Shown in pieces: positions 8,579-17,209 of a DNA stretch of 52,270 nucleotides. The DNA lies in assembly GCA_030141605.1 (NCBI GenBank), contig JAQGDQ010001249.1, positions 1 through 52,270 on the forward strand. Direction: 5' to 3'. The stretch is from Tubiluchus corallicola (taxonomy: Eukaryota > Priapulida > Priapulimorpha > Priapulimorphida > Tubiluchidae). The notes beneath the pieces are model-generated. The model was given only the letters and a program-made list of their open reading frames with translations. It had not been told where the DNA came from and ran no database searches. A program made the translations under genes and the position numbers. Positions within the stretch are counted from its first letter, which is position 1. Every line of letters starts with the position of its first letter.

Positions 8579-10687
8579 ATGACAACAATATTAAAACCTG
8601 TTACAATAGTATTGCTATTTTTTGTTTTTGTATTGGGATGTAAAAAGAATGACGAGGCTCCTATACTTGGCAAAAAAGAAATAAAGAGCTTTGTTTTTGA
8701 GGCTAAAAATAATGGAGAAGTATTAACTGCAGATGTGGACGGAGATATTTCAGAGACTACTATTGTAGTAGCACTTCCCTTTGGTACAGACCTAAGTACA
8801 GTAAGTTTATTGACCCCTACCATAGAAGTATCAGATAAAGCCAGTGTAAGTCCTAAGAGTGGGGAAGCACAGGATTTCACAGATCCAAAAACTTACAGGG
8901 TAACTGCAGAAAATGGTAGCACACAGGATTATACTGTAACAGTTATAACAAGATCAGCGCCCTCTTTCAATGTTTTGAGCTATTATGAAGAAGACAATCG
9001 TATAGGAGCAGGTGACTTTGAGAAGCCGGATTTGTTTGAGATAAGTGATATAATAGTAGATGGTGGTTATCCTTATTCATTGAGGGTAGCAGACAAAGAA
9101 GCAGGAAGTGGCACATTAGAGGTAACGGACGGTAAAGCCACAATAGGGAGTAAGCTTTCCATTACGGATTGGAATTCTATAGATGATGAGGCTATTACTA
9201 TTGAATTAACCATAGCAGATGGTGAGTTTAGTTATAGCACAACCAAAGAGCAGTATAAGATAAGAAGTTGGCAGGATTTACAGGGGATGAAGTATGATTT
9301 AGAAGGCGATTATACCTTAGAGAATGACATATCTCTACCTGATCCTTCCACAACGGGCGGAGTTTTCCCGAAGGAGCTTCCTGCAGCAGGTTTTGATCCT
9401 GTGGGTGATGGTAATAATACATTTACAGGCTCATTTGAAGGACAGGATAATGTAATCAAAAATTTCTTTATAGATAGAGAAAATAAGGATTATGTAGGTC
9501 TGTTTGGTTATGCTGAGGATGTAATCATTGGGAATGTAGGTATAGAAGTATCAGCAAACGGAGTGAAGGGAAACGACCATGTAGGTGGTTTGGTGGGGTC
9601 TGTCCATAGAAGTGTTATTAGTGCGAGTTATGCTACGGGTGGTGATGTGACGGGGAATAACCGTGTAGGTGGTCTGGTGGGGGATAGTTATAGTGGCACT
9701 ACTATTAGCACGAGTTCCGCTACGTGTAGTGTAGTGGGAACTGAAAATAGTGTTGGTGGTCTGGTGGGACGTATTGAAAAAAGTACTATTGCTGAGAGTT
9801 CCGCTACGGGCAGTGTGGAGGGGAATTGGTATATCGGTGGTCTGGTGGGGCATATCTATAAAAGCACTATTCGTTCAAGTCGTGCTACGGGTAATGTTAG
9901 CGGAAACGGGCGTGTAGGCGGTCTAGTGGGGGATGACTATAGTCGCTCTACTATTACTGAGAGTTACGCTACGGGTAATGTGGAGGGAATTGGAGATTAT
10001 GTAGGTGGTTTGGTGGGGCGTGCCGAAAGAATTGATATTACCAAAAGTTATGCTACGGGTAGTGTGACGGGAACTGGAATTAATGCTGGCGGCTTGGTGG
10101 GTGATCTCTTTCAAAGTACTATTACCAAGAGTTATGCTACGGGTAGTGTGACGGGAGGTAGTACTCTTAGTGGTCTGGTGGGGCGTAGCATTGAGAACAC
10201 TATTACTGAGAGTTACGCTACGGGTAATGTTACGGGAGACGGGCGTATTGCAGGTTTGGTGGGGTATGCCAAAGAGGATACTATTACCAACAGTTACGCT
10301 ACAGGTAGTGTGGAGGGCAACAACCGTGTCGGTGGCCTAGTGGCGGCTAGCTATAGAAGTACTATTACCAACAGCTACGCTACAGGGCTTATAAAGGCAG
10401 GAGACGACCGTGTCGGCGGTCTGCTGGGGGTTGCCAATGGCGACGAAATTACCAACAGCTACTGGGACGTGGCTAGCACAGGAAAAAACAGCTCTGCTGG
10501 TGGCGTACAAGTAGTAGGCGTTTCCTCAGGGAGTAATTTGAAGAAGGTTGGAGAGAATAGTTATGTAGATAAAGGAAATGGCAATAATCCCGTTTTCGTT
10601 GACTGGGGGTTTGGCACAACTGATGATAAGCCTTGGGAGTGGCTGGATAATGGTTTTTGGCCTATACTGCATTGGGCGGATAATTAA
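8579..10687 (+). CDS. GLUG-repeat surface lipoprotein with one DUF5018-like module
   Basis: A GTG at 8567 is possible, but the ATG at 8579 gives MTTILKPVTIVLLFFVFVLGC, aligned with the paralogs, and is preferred (702 residues). The order is lipobox VLGC, one DUF5018-like module (KEIKSFVFEAKNNGEV to TVTAENGSTQDYTV), linker domain, about eleven GLUG motifs, and C-terminus PWEWLDNGFWPILHW. A TAAATTTG -7 element lies at 8529-8536. The GLUG region is nearly identical to the second paralog, while the N-terminal half resembles the third (for example GDFEKPDLFEI), so the gene is a mosaic. Its likely role is a surface-exposed solenoid adhesin, by inference only. Confidence 0.8.
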   Translation: MTTILKPVTIVLLFFVFVLGCKKNDEAPILGKKEIKSFVFEAKNNGEVLTADVDGDISETTIVVALPFGTDLSTVSLLTPTIEVSDKASVSPKSGEAQDFTDPKTYRVTAENGSTQDYTVTVITRSAPSFNVLSYYEEDNRIGAGDFEKPDLFEISDIIVDGGYPYSLRVADKEAGSGTLEVTDGKATIGSKLSITDWNSIDDEAITIELTIADGEFSYSTTKEQYKIRSWQDLQGMKYDLEGDYTLENDISLPDPSTTGGVFPKELPAAGFDPVGDGNNTFTGSFEGQDNVIKNFFIDRENKDYVGLFGYAEDVIIGNVGIEVSANGVKGNDHVGGLVGSVHRSVISASYATGGDVTGNNRVGGLVGDSYSGTTISTSSATCSVVGTENSVGGLVGRIEKSTIAESSATGSVEGNWYIGGLVGHIYKSTIRSSRATGNVSGNGRVGGLVGDDYSRSTITESYATGNVEGIGDYVGGLVGRAERIDITKSYATGSVTGTGINAGGLVGDLFQSTITKSYATGSVTGGSTLSGLVGRSIENTITESYATGNVTGDGRIAGLVGYAKEDTITNSYATGSVEGNNRVGGLVAASYRSTITNSYATGLIKAGDDRVGGLLGVANGDEITNSYWDVASTGKNSSAGGVQVVGVSSGSNLKKVGENSYVDKGNGNNPVFVDWGFGTTDDKPWEWLDNGFWPILHWADN
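9346..10496 (+). repeat. Near-identical block shared with 5267-6417
   Basis: This is the second copy of the 1,151-bp block, ending inside the codons for STGKNSSAGG. The two genes diverge at once beyond it. Confidence 0.8.
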
Positions 10688-10732
10688 AGATACAAGGAGC
10701 AAAAGAAATAAGAGTATTGCAAAGAATATCTA

Positions 10733-10768
10733 AAACCGTACTGCAAAAAGGTAGTACGGTTTTTTTTA
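10733..10768 (+). terminator. Rho-independent terminator, GLUG gene 4
   Basis: AAACCGTACT pairs with AGTACGGTTT around GCAAAAAGGT, followed by eight T. The spacer to 10929 also holds a TACATTTG -7 box at 10818-10825 for the next gene. Confidence 0.8.
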
Positions 10769-10929
10769 TGTCTTTTTACATCTCTACATTTTGTAATATT
10801 TTTAAGAAAAGAAATAGTACATTTGCCTGCATAAACCAGAGGACAAAAGAAATAATTACTATAAAATTTGTATATTATTAATATAATAGTAGTTACCTTT
10901 GGACTTTAAAATGTTTTTAAAAAAGTAAA

Positions 10930-11979
10930 GTGATAAAAACGGCAATTGTAATATTAAATTGGAATGGTGAACATTATTTAAAGAAATTTTTGCCTATTCT
11001 TATACAACACACACCAAAGAAAGAAACTGCTATTTATGTAGTAGATAATGGTTCTGCTGATAATTCACTTTCTTTATTAAAGACAGAATTTCCAGAGGTC
11101 AAGTTAATTGTTTTCAAAAAGAATTATGGATTTACAGAAGGATACAACAAGGCTTTGAAGCAAATAGAAGCAGAATATTTTTTGTTGTTGAACTCAGATG
11201 TAGAGGTTACAAAAAACTGGTTACAGCCTTTGATAGATATTTTAGATAAGAATACTAATGTGGCTTGCTGTATGCCTAAGGTTTTGAGCTACGACAATAA
11301 AAAAGCATTTGAGTATGCAGGGGCAGGGGGAGGCTTTATCGACAGCTTAGGTTATCCGTTTTGTAGGGGTAGAATATTGTCTGAAATAGAAGAGGATAAG
11401 GAGCAGTATAACGATACTCGGGAAATTTTTTGGACATCAGGGGCTTGTATGTTGATAAGAGCTAAATTATTTAGACAGGCTGGGGGTTTTGATAGTAATT
11501 TTTTTGCTCATATGGAAGAAATAGACCTATGCTGGAAGTTGAAAAATATGGGATATAAGGTGCTTTTCGCTTCTCAGTCTAAGGTATATCACGTAGGAGG
11601 TGGAACTATGCCTAACAATTCGCCCCATAAGTTGTTTTTGAATTTCAGAAATGGTTTAGCCTTGTTGCATAAGAACTTGCCATCAGAGGTATTTTACAAA
11701 ACAATCTGCCTTAGGATGATACTTGACGTAATGGCTGCTATTGTATTCTTATTTACTTTGCAATTTGGGTTTTTTATGGCGGTTTTGAAGGCTCATTGGA
11801 GCTATTACAAATGGTTGCCCTATCTTAAAAAGAGAAGAAAGCTACTTTTAAAACATTCTGTGCTTACGAAACACAAGGAGATATATAAAGGGTCTATTGT
11901 TTTTGATTTTTTTGTGAAAAGAAAAAGAAAATTTAGTGCGCTAAATTTTGGTAATGTATTATCAACTGGCAGGAAATAA
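10930..11979 (+). CDS. Family 2 glycosyltransferase (GT2)
   Basis: This 349-residue protein starts at GTG 10930; the nearest ATG (10911) hits a stop after five codons. The opening IKTAIVILNWNGEHYLKKFL carries the GT-A NWNG signature of rhamnosyl/WcaA-like GT2 enzymes. VDNGSADNS binds the nucleotide sugar, LLLNSDVEV near residue 90 is the DxD-like metal site, and the MEEIDLCWKLKNMGYKV region near residue 195 matches the catalytic-acid segment. A hydrophobic helix (MILDVMAAIVFLFTLQFGFFMA) followed by a very basic tail suggests inner-membrane association. These enzymes transfer activated sugars to cell-surface polysaccharide. Acceptor and sugar are unknown. It is downstream of the lipoprotein array but probably independent of it. 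Confidence 0.85.
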   Translation: MIKTAIVILNWNGEHYLKKFLPILIQHTPKKETAIYVVDNGSADNSLSLLKTEFPEVKLIVFKKNYGFTEGYNKALKQIEAEYFLLLNSDVEVTKNWLQPLIDILDKNTNVACCMPKVLSYDNKKAFEYAGAGGGFIDSLGYPFCRGRILSEIEEDKEQYNDTREIFWTSGACMLIRAKLFRQAGGFDSNFFAHMEEIDLCWKLKNMGYKVLFASQSKVYHVGGGTMPNNSPHKLFLNFRNGLALLHKNLPSEVFYKTICLRMILDVMAAIVFLFTLQFGFFMAVLKAHWSYYKWLPYLKKRRKLLLKHSVLTKHKEIYKGSIVFDFFVKRKRKFSALNFGNVLSTGRK

Positions 11980-12035
11980 TATACAATGTTAGTGTTATTC
12001 CTAAATTCTTAACTTTCTATATAAAATACCTATTG

Positions 12036-12980
12036 TTACAAGTTGTTGATTAAATGATTCGCAACTGTCGTATATAGTATTCCAACTACCATAATAAATT
12101 TTAACAATCCACTCAACCATTGGTAGTCCTTAGGATTTTTAGCATATATTAGTAAATAGATGAAATATATCATAGGAACAATAAGCCCTCCTACAAAATA
12201 TTTCAGAGTAATTTTGTCGTTGGTATAGTTAAAGTAATTATTGTATACATACAATAAAAGCACAATACAAATAAGCATAAGAGCTGTTAATATTATTTTG
12301 ATAAATATAGGTTTTAATCTTATGGCTAAGGTATTGTAACCATCTGGTATGTCATATTCTGCATCTATCATATCTTTTACTATTTCACGAATTAGAGTGA
12401 TGATAAATGAAAAAACAGCATAAGCTATTGACCAATACATTATTACATTGTAGTATATTGGAGGTATTTCATAGTTCCGGAGCATCAGTGGGTATTCAAA
12501 AAAGGCAATAAGCATAGGTACAAGAGTTATAACAAGGGCTATGACAAGGTTGCCAAGCAGCAATATCTTTTGTAAGTGAGCAGAATACCACCATAAAACA
12601 ATGGGAAGAAATATATATATGGAGATTTGCCAATAGTTTTGTGTGGTGAAGCATACTATTAGCCCAAATATAAAGCCTATAGTGTTGAAAATATAGTAAA
12701 CCTTTAAAGCTGTAGATTTACTTATCTTGGTCTTTATTTTTACCCTTTTCAAAGGGTTACGACTGTCCGTTTCATAGTCGAAAACATCGTTGATAATATA
12801 ACCTGCTGCAGCAGTAAATACAAAGGAAAAGGATAATAAGGCAAATTGTAATTCAGTAAGTTGTAGGCTTAGATTATTGAATTTGAGAATAGGGAAGTAT
12901 ATAGCAAATCGCAATAGGTATAGCAATAGCAGTATAATTAGTAAATTGAAGACTCTTATTAAAGAGAAAAAGGATAGCAT
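12036..12980 (-). CDS. UbiA-family prenyltransferase
   Basis: This 314-residue integral membrane protein has about nine hydrophobic helices. The first prenyl-diphosphate/Mg site reads NDVFDYETDSRNPLKRVKI (NDxxDxxxD), near residue 65. The second is the DMIDAEYDIPDGYNTLAI region near residue 203. This is the UbiA fold, which moves prenyl chains onto aromatic or glycerol-phosphate acceptors. Bacteroidota homologs are often annotated as geranylgeranylglycerol-phosphate transferase-like; the acceptor here cannot be decided. It is last in a minus-strand run after argG and a small membrane protein, with a 61-bp gap before it. Confidence 0.85.
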   Translation of the reverse strand: MLSFFSLIRVFNLLIILLLLYLLRFAIYFPILKFNNLSLQLTELQFALLSFSFVFTAAAGYIINDVFDYETDSRNPLKRVKIKTKISKSTALKVYYIFNTIGFIFGLIVCFTTQNYWQISIYIFLPIVLWWYSAHLQKILLLGNLVIALVITLVPMLIAFFEYPLMLRNYEIPPIYYNVIMYWSIAYAVFSFIITLIREIVKDMIDAEYDIPDGYNTLAIRLKPIFIKIILTALMLICIVLLLYVYNNYFNYTNDKITLKYFVGGLIVPMIYFIYLLIYAKNPKDYQWLSGLLKFIMVVGILYTTVANHLINNL

Positions 12981-13041
12981 ATTTAAAAAACTTAATATCT
13001 AATACCTAAGAGCTAAAAGTTGTTTTTTTCGTTTTTAGGTA

Positions 13042-13290
13042 TTAATTGCCTACGGCTGTTCGTTTTCCAGACAATATGCCAATAATAAAAAGCAAGCCTA
13101 CAATGAAAAGTCCATATAATAAGAACTTTAAAAACAAAAGTCCTACTATAATTAATAGTGTAAGGATTAAGATGGAATACATTATAATAAGAACTTTTTT
13201 GAGTAAGTTAGAGTGATAGAAATCATCAAATAACTTTTTGAGGTATTCTTTTAAGTCAATAAATGCTTCTTCAAAAGGATTCTTTTTCAT
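13042..13290 (-). CDS. Small membrane protein of unknown function
   Basis: This 82-residue protein has an amphipathic charged N-terminus (MKKNPFEEAFIDLKEYLKKL). Two closely spaced hydrophobic helices follow at about residues 33-53 and 55-73, then a short basic tail. No family is recognised. Its ATG lies seven bases after the argG stop and the UbiA gene follows 61 bp later, so it is probably cotranscribed with them. Confidence 0.6.
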   Translation of the reverse strand: MKKNPFEEAFIDLKEYLKKLFDDFYHSNLLKKVLIIMYSILILTLLIIVGLLFLKFLLYGLFIVGLLFIIGILSGKRTAVGN

Positions 13291-13297
13291 AGGTCAA

Positions 13298-14488
13298 TTA
13301 TTTTTTATTTACAAAGTTATAAATTTTCATTTGATTGCTCAATACGTTGATGAAACCTTTTACATCGTCGGCTGTCCAAGTCTTATTTTCCTCCCCATAT
13401 TCGCCAAAAGCATTGTTCATCAAATCGTACTTTGATTCTATGCCGATGATATCAAAGTGGTAAGGACGTAGAGCAATATTTACTTTACCTGTAACATTTT
13501 GCTGCGAGTCTTCTAAAAATTTTTCTATATTTCTCATTACAGGCTCAAGGTATTGAGCTTCGTGCAGAAACATACCATACCACGTAGAAAGTTGTTCTTT
13601 CCAATACTGTTGCCACTTGGTTAGTGTGTGTTTTTCCAACGTGTGGTGTGCCTTAATGATAAGCAGTGGGGCAGCAGCTTCAAAAGCCACACGTCCTTTG
13701 ATACCTATTATTGTATCGCCAATGTGCATATCCCTACCAATAGCATAAGTAGAACCTATTTCCTCTATTTTTTTAATAGCATTTACAGGGTTTTTATAGA
13801 TTTTGCCATTTACGGCTTTTACAGTTCCTTTTTCAAATTCTATTTCTAAGGTAGTAGTATCTTGTTTTTTCAATTGGCTGGGATAGGCCTCTTCGGGGAT
13901 GGTTTTATCAGAAGTTAAAGTCTCTTTGCCGCCTATGCTCGTTCCCCATATTCCCTTGTTGATGGAGTATTCTAATTTAGTCCAGTCTTCTTCTATACCA
14001 CGTTTCTTTAAATAATTAATTTCATATTCGCGACTCAAGACCATATCGCGCGTAGGAGTAATTATTTCTATTTCGGGAGCCAGTATGTTGAAAGTGAGGT
14101 CAAAACGCACTTGGTCGTTACCTGCACCTGTGCTACCGTGGGCTACATATTTAGCACCTATTTTCTTAGCATATTCAATAATGGCTATAGCCTGAAATAC
14201 TCTTTCGGAACTTACGGATATAGGATAAGTATTATTTCTCAATACATTGCCATATATCATATACCTAATGCCCTTGTCGTAATATACATCTGTAATGTCT
14301 AAATTTTTATGCTCTGTTGCTCCCAGTTTATAGGCTTTTTCTTCTACATTTTTTAGTTCCTTTTCATCAAAGCCTCCTGTATTGGCAAGGGCAGTATATA
14401 CCTCGTAGCCTTTTTCTTCTGATAGGTACTTTACACAAAACGAGGTATCTAAACCTCCACTATATGCCAAAACTAACTTTTCTTTCAT
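13298..14488 (-). CDS. argG: Argininosuccinate synthase
   Basis: This 396-residue protein has the expected length. MKEKLVLAYSGGLDTSFCVKYL contains the ATP-pyrophosphatase P-loop SGGLDTS. YVAHGSTGAGNDQVRFDL is the citrulline/aspartate-binding signature, and ISVSSERVFQA is also diagnostic. The cytosolic enzyme joins citrulline and aspartate, using ATP, to give argininosuccinate in arginine synthesis. A GNAT gene lies 286 bp upstream on the same strand, a pairing known from Bacteroidota arginine clusters. Here the usual argC, argD, argF and argB genes do not follow; a small membrane protein and a UbiA gene do instead. A -7 box lies at 14582-14589. Confidence 0.95.
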   Translation of the reverse strand: MKEKLVLAYSGGLDTSFCVKYLSEEKGYEVYTALANTGGFDEKELKNVEEKAYKLGATEHKNLDITDVYYDKGIRYMIYGNVLRNNTYPISVSSERVFQAIAIIEYAKKIGAKYVAHGSTGAGNDQVRFDLTFNILAPEIEIITPTRDMVLSREYEINYLKKRGIEEDWTKLEYSINKGIWGTSIGGKETLTSDKTIPEEAYPSQLKKQDTTTLEIEFEKGTVKAVNGKIYKNPVNAIKKIEEIGSTYAIGRDMHIGDTIIGIKGRVAFEAAAPLLIIKAHHTLEKHTLTKWQQYWKEQLSTWYGMFLHEAQYLEPVMRNIEKFLEDSQQNVTGKVNIALRPYHFDIIGIESKYDLMNNAFGEYGEENKTWTADDVKGFINVLSNQMKIYNFVNKK

Positions 14489-14581
14489 TATTTATATTAC
14501 GTTTTTTGCAGTCCTAAGCTAAATAGTATTTAACACTAACTTTTTTTAGTTAAAATTGAAATTTCTTGCATTAGCTGTAAA

Positions 14582-14589
14582 CAAAGTTA
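14582..14589 (-). promoter_or_regulatory. Probable -7 box upstream of argG
   Basis: The minus strand reads TAACTTTG, a full TAnnTTTG match about 95 bp before the argG ATG. No good -33 TTTG lies at standard spacing. Spacer 14489-14774 shows no gene. Confidence 0.4.
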
Positions 14590-14774
14590 TATAAAAAGAC
14601 ACAATAATACCACTAAATAATAACATATTGTCTGTTGTTGCTCTTTGTTCTCTATCATAAATAAATGGCCACTAAACTATCAGATAAAGCAATTAAAAGA
14701 ATAAAATACTGTAGGGATTTTTATTTTGTTTTTATAATCCTCTTTAAATTTAAAAATGCAGTTATACTACCGTC

Positions 14775-15431
14775 TTACTTTTTCTTTCGCCATCTCTTTT
14801 TCCACAAATATAACGATAGCATAGATTTTCTGTATAGTGTTTGGTGTATCCTTGCAAAGGATTTTTTATGTCGTTTATGTTGTTCTATTTGTTTTTTACC
14901 CCAGTTAGGGTCAAATAGCATACCTGTGCAGAGGCATTTACTTCTTTGCATACGTTCCAGAATATCGTAATTTACACAGCTTTTGCATCCTGCCCAAAAC
15001 TTATCTTCACCCGTCAGCTCCGAAAAGGTTACAGGTCGGTAACCCAAGCCCGTATTTATTTTCATCACAGCAAGGCTAGTTGTCAGTCCAAATATTTTTG
15101 CCTTAGGAAACTTCTTGCGAGAAAGCTCAAAGACTTTTTCTTTTATCTTTTTCGCCAGTCCTTTTCCTCTGTATTCTTCTATTACAATAAGCCCCGAGTT
15201 AGCAACATATTTATTGTCCTGCCAAGTTTCTATATAGCAGAAACCAGCCAGTTTTTTCCCATCAAAGGCCAACACCGCTTTCCCTTCTAGTATTTTCTCT
15301 TTGATGTAGTTGTCTGTTCGTCTGGCAATACCAGTTCCTCTTGCCTTAGATGCTTCTTCTATGGCATTATTTATTTCATCAATAAAAGAAAGGTGCTGTT
15401 TTGTAGCAACTATTGTCTTTATATCTTTCAT
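14775..15431 (-). CDS. GNAT acetyltransferase, probable ArgA-like N-acetylglutamate synthase
   Basis: This 218-residue protein carries the acetyl-CoA motif A of the GNAT fold, GLIVIEEYRGKGLAKKI (Q/RxxGxG/A type), around residues 85-105. The fold is followed by a Cys-containing extension (AGCKSC, then LCTGMLFDP) and a very basic C-terminus. GNAT proteins with this extension sit next to argG in many Bacteroidota and are thought to make N-acetylglutamate, the first arginine precursor. That role rests on context, not on a substrate motif. The last ~40 residues (HKRHKKSF to WKKRWRKKK) are strongly basic. The ATG is 28 bases from a TAnnTTTG box. Confidence 0.7.
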   Translation of the reverse strand: MKDIKTIVATKQHLSFIDEINNAIEEASKARGTGIARRTDNYIKEKILEGKAVLAFDGKKLAGFCYIETWQDNKYVANSGLIVIEEYRGKGLAKKIKEKVFELSRKKFPKAKIFGLTTSLAVMKINTGLGYRPVTFSELTGEDKFWAGCKSCVNYDILERMQRSKCLCTGMLFDPNWGKKQIEQHKRHKKSFARIHQTLYRKSMLSLYLWKKRWRKKK

Positions 15432-15459
15432 ACTAAAGCAAAGCTCAACAATGAAGATG

Positions 15460-15485
15460 CAAAGGTAGTAAAATAAACAAAGATA
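15460..15485 (-). promoter_or_regulatory. Two overlapping -7 boxes for the GNAT gene
   Basis: The minus strand shows TATCTTTG (15485-15478) and TACCTTTG (15467-15460), both TAnnTTTG matches. Either would give a short leader before the ATG at 15431. Confidence 0.45.
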
Positions 15486-15560
15486 ATTACCTTTAAATTA
15501 ACACTTACTTGCTCTTTAAATATTACTTTTGTATGTTTGTAAGAGCAATTTAGCATCTAA

Positions 15561-15778
15561 AAATATTTAATAGGAAAAAAACTATTGACATTCATAAGAA
15601 ACTTAGGCACAATTGCAATGAATGCTTTGTCAATTTTCACAGAAAATACGATATAGTTCTTCACAGAAATGCAGAAAAGATTATGCCTAAGAGAATAGCA
15701 GAAAGGTTACTGGGTAAATATAAATGGAGCGCTAACGAAAGCATAACCTACAAAAAGTATTTAGCTTCCAAAACTTAA
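15561..15778 (+). other. Open frame of 72 codons before mtaB, possibly a gene remnant
   Basis: After a TAA at 15558-15560 the frame stays open to a TAA at 15776-15778, six bases before the mtaB ATG. It contains LRHNCNECFVNFHRKYDIV and KIMPKRIAERLLGKYKW. The only ATG (15683) would give 31 residues; a longer product would need a rare ATT start. No family is recognised. It may be the 3' end of a lost gene or a small basic protein. A TACTTTTG box sits just upstream at 15524-15531. Confidence 0.3.
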
Positions 15779-15784
15779 AGACCG

Positions 15785-17080
15785 ATGGATTATAGAGGAA
15801 AGAAAGTAGCTTTTCATACACTGGGGTGCAAACTCAATTTTTCAGAGACTTCTACCATTGGACGTTTATTTATGGAGCAAGGCTTTCAAAAAGTAAAATT
15901 CAGCGACGCTGCTGATGTGTATGTTATTAACACCTGCTCCGTTACCAATGTGGCAGATAAAAAGTGTAGGCAAACCATTAAGAAAGCCATAAAAACCTCC
16001 CCCAATGCTTTTATTGTAGTTACAGGTTGTTATGCACAACTAAAACCGGAAGAAATATCAAATATAGAAGGTGTAGATATAGTATTAGGCACTAATGATA
16101 AGTTTAATGCCTTGAAATTTATAGAAGATTTACAAAAAAAAGATAGGGGAGAAATACATTCTTGTAAGGTAGATGATATTAAGAAGTTTAGTCCTTCTTA
16201 TTCCATAGACGACCGAACACGCAGTTTCTTGAAGGTGCAAGATGGTTGTAGCTATTCTTGTTCTTTCTGTGCCATACCCAAAGCCAGAGGCAAAAGCCGT
16301 AATTCTAAAATAGATACTATTGTTGAAAAAGCCAATGAAATAGCTAATAATAATATAAAAGAGATAGTGCTTACAGGTATTAATATTGGTGATTTTGGAA
16401 AAAGTACAGGTGAAAAATTTATTGACCTTATTAAAGCATTGGAGCAAAATACTATTATAAAACGATATAGAATATCTTCTATTGAACCCAATTTACTTTC
16501 GGATGAAATAATAGATTTTATAGCACAATCCAAGCGTTTTGTCCCTCATTTTCACATACCATTGCAGTCAGGAGCTAATAAAATATTGGGACTAATGAAA
16601 CGTAGATACAATACTACCCTTTTTAAGCAACGCGTAGAGAGAATAAGAAAAACTCTTCCAAATGCATTTATTGGTGTGGATGTAATAGCAGGTTTTAATG
16701 GAGAAACAGAAGAAGACTTTGCTACTACTTGTCAGTTTTTAGAAGACTTGCCAATTTCAGAATTACACGTATTTACTTACTCCGAAAGAGCAGAAACAAA
16801 AGCTCTCGACATACAGCCTGTTGTGCCAATTGAGGAGAGAAGAAAACGTAGTAAAATATTACAAAATCTTTCTGACAAGAAGCAAGCCCAATTCTATCAG
16901 ACCCAGAAGAGCAATACCGTAGAGGTTCTTTTTGAAAATCAAAATTACGGAGGCAAACTATTGGGATTTTCCGATAATTATATAAGAGTAGAGCAACCCT
17001 TTAAAGAAAGTCTTAAAAATACTATTAAAAAAGTAACATTACAAAAACTTACATCAAACGGAACTTTTGTAGGCAACTAA
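15785..17080 (+). CDS. mtaB: tRNA t6A37 methylthiotransferase MtaB
   Basis: This 431-residue radical-SAM methylthiotransferase has the usual three parts. The N-terminal MTTase domain has Cys at TLGCKLN, NTCSVTN and VTGCYAQ, which bind the second Fe-S cluster. The radical-SAM core has GCSYSCSFCAIPKARG (CxxxCxxC) near residues 151-166. A C-terminal TRAM-like region closes the protein. The family adds a methylthio group to threonylcarbamoyl-adenosine 37 of ANN-decoding tRNAs. The TLGCKLN opening is typical of MtaB rather than of MiaB or RimO. The gene is followed at 130 bp by ribBA with its own promoter. Confidence 0.88.
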   Translation: MDYRGKKVAFHTLGCKLNFSETSTIGRLFMEQGFQKVKFSDAADVYVINTCSVTNVADKKCRQTIKKAIKTSPNAFIVVTGCYAQLKPEEISNIEGVDIVLGTNDKFNALKFIEDLQKKDRGEIHSCKVDDIKKFSPSYSIDDRTRSFLKVQDGCSYSCSFCAIPKARGKSRNSKIDTIVEKANEIANNNIKEIVLTGINIGDFGKSTGEKFIDLIKALEQNTIIKRYRISSIEPNLLSDEIIDFIAQSKRFVPHFHIPLQSGANKILGLMKRRYNTTLFKQRVERIRKTLPNAFIGVDVIAGFNGETEEDFATTCQFLEDLPISELHVFTYSERAETKALDIQPVVPIEERRKRSKILQNLSDKKQAQFYQTQKSNTVEVLFENQNYGGKLLGFSDNYIRVEQPFKESLKNTIKKVTLQKLTSNGTFVGN

Positions 17081-17154
17081 GATGCTGAAATTTATAAAAG
17101 TATCATCAATGAGTAGAAAACAAAATTGTTCTAATGTTTGTTGTAAGCAGATAA

Positions 17155-17186
17155 TTGCCAAAGTTTAAATACATTTCTTAACTTTG
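17155..17186 (+). promoter_or_regulatory. Bacteroidota-type promoter for ribBA
   Basis: TTG at 17155-17157 and TAACTTTG at 17179-17186 are 21 bases apart. The ATG follows 23 bases later. No FMN-riboswitch-like conserved sequence is seen in the short leader. Confidence 0.55.
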
Positions 17187-17209
17187 CATCAGAGATAAAA
17201 TACTAAAAA

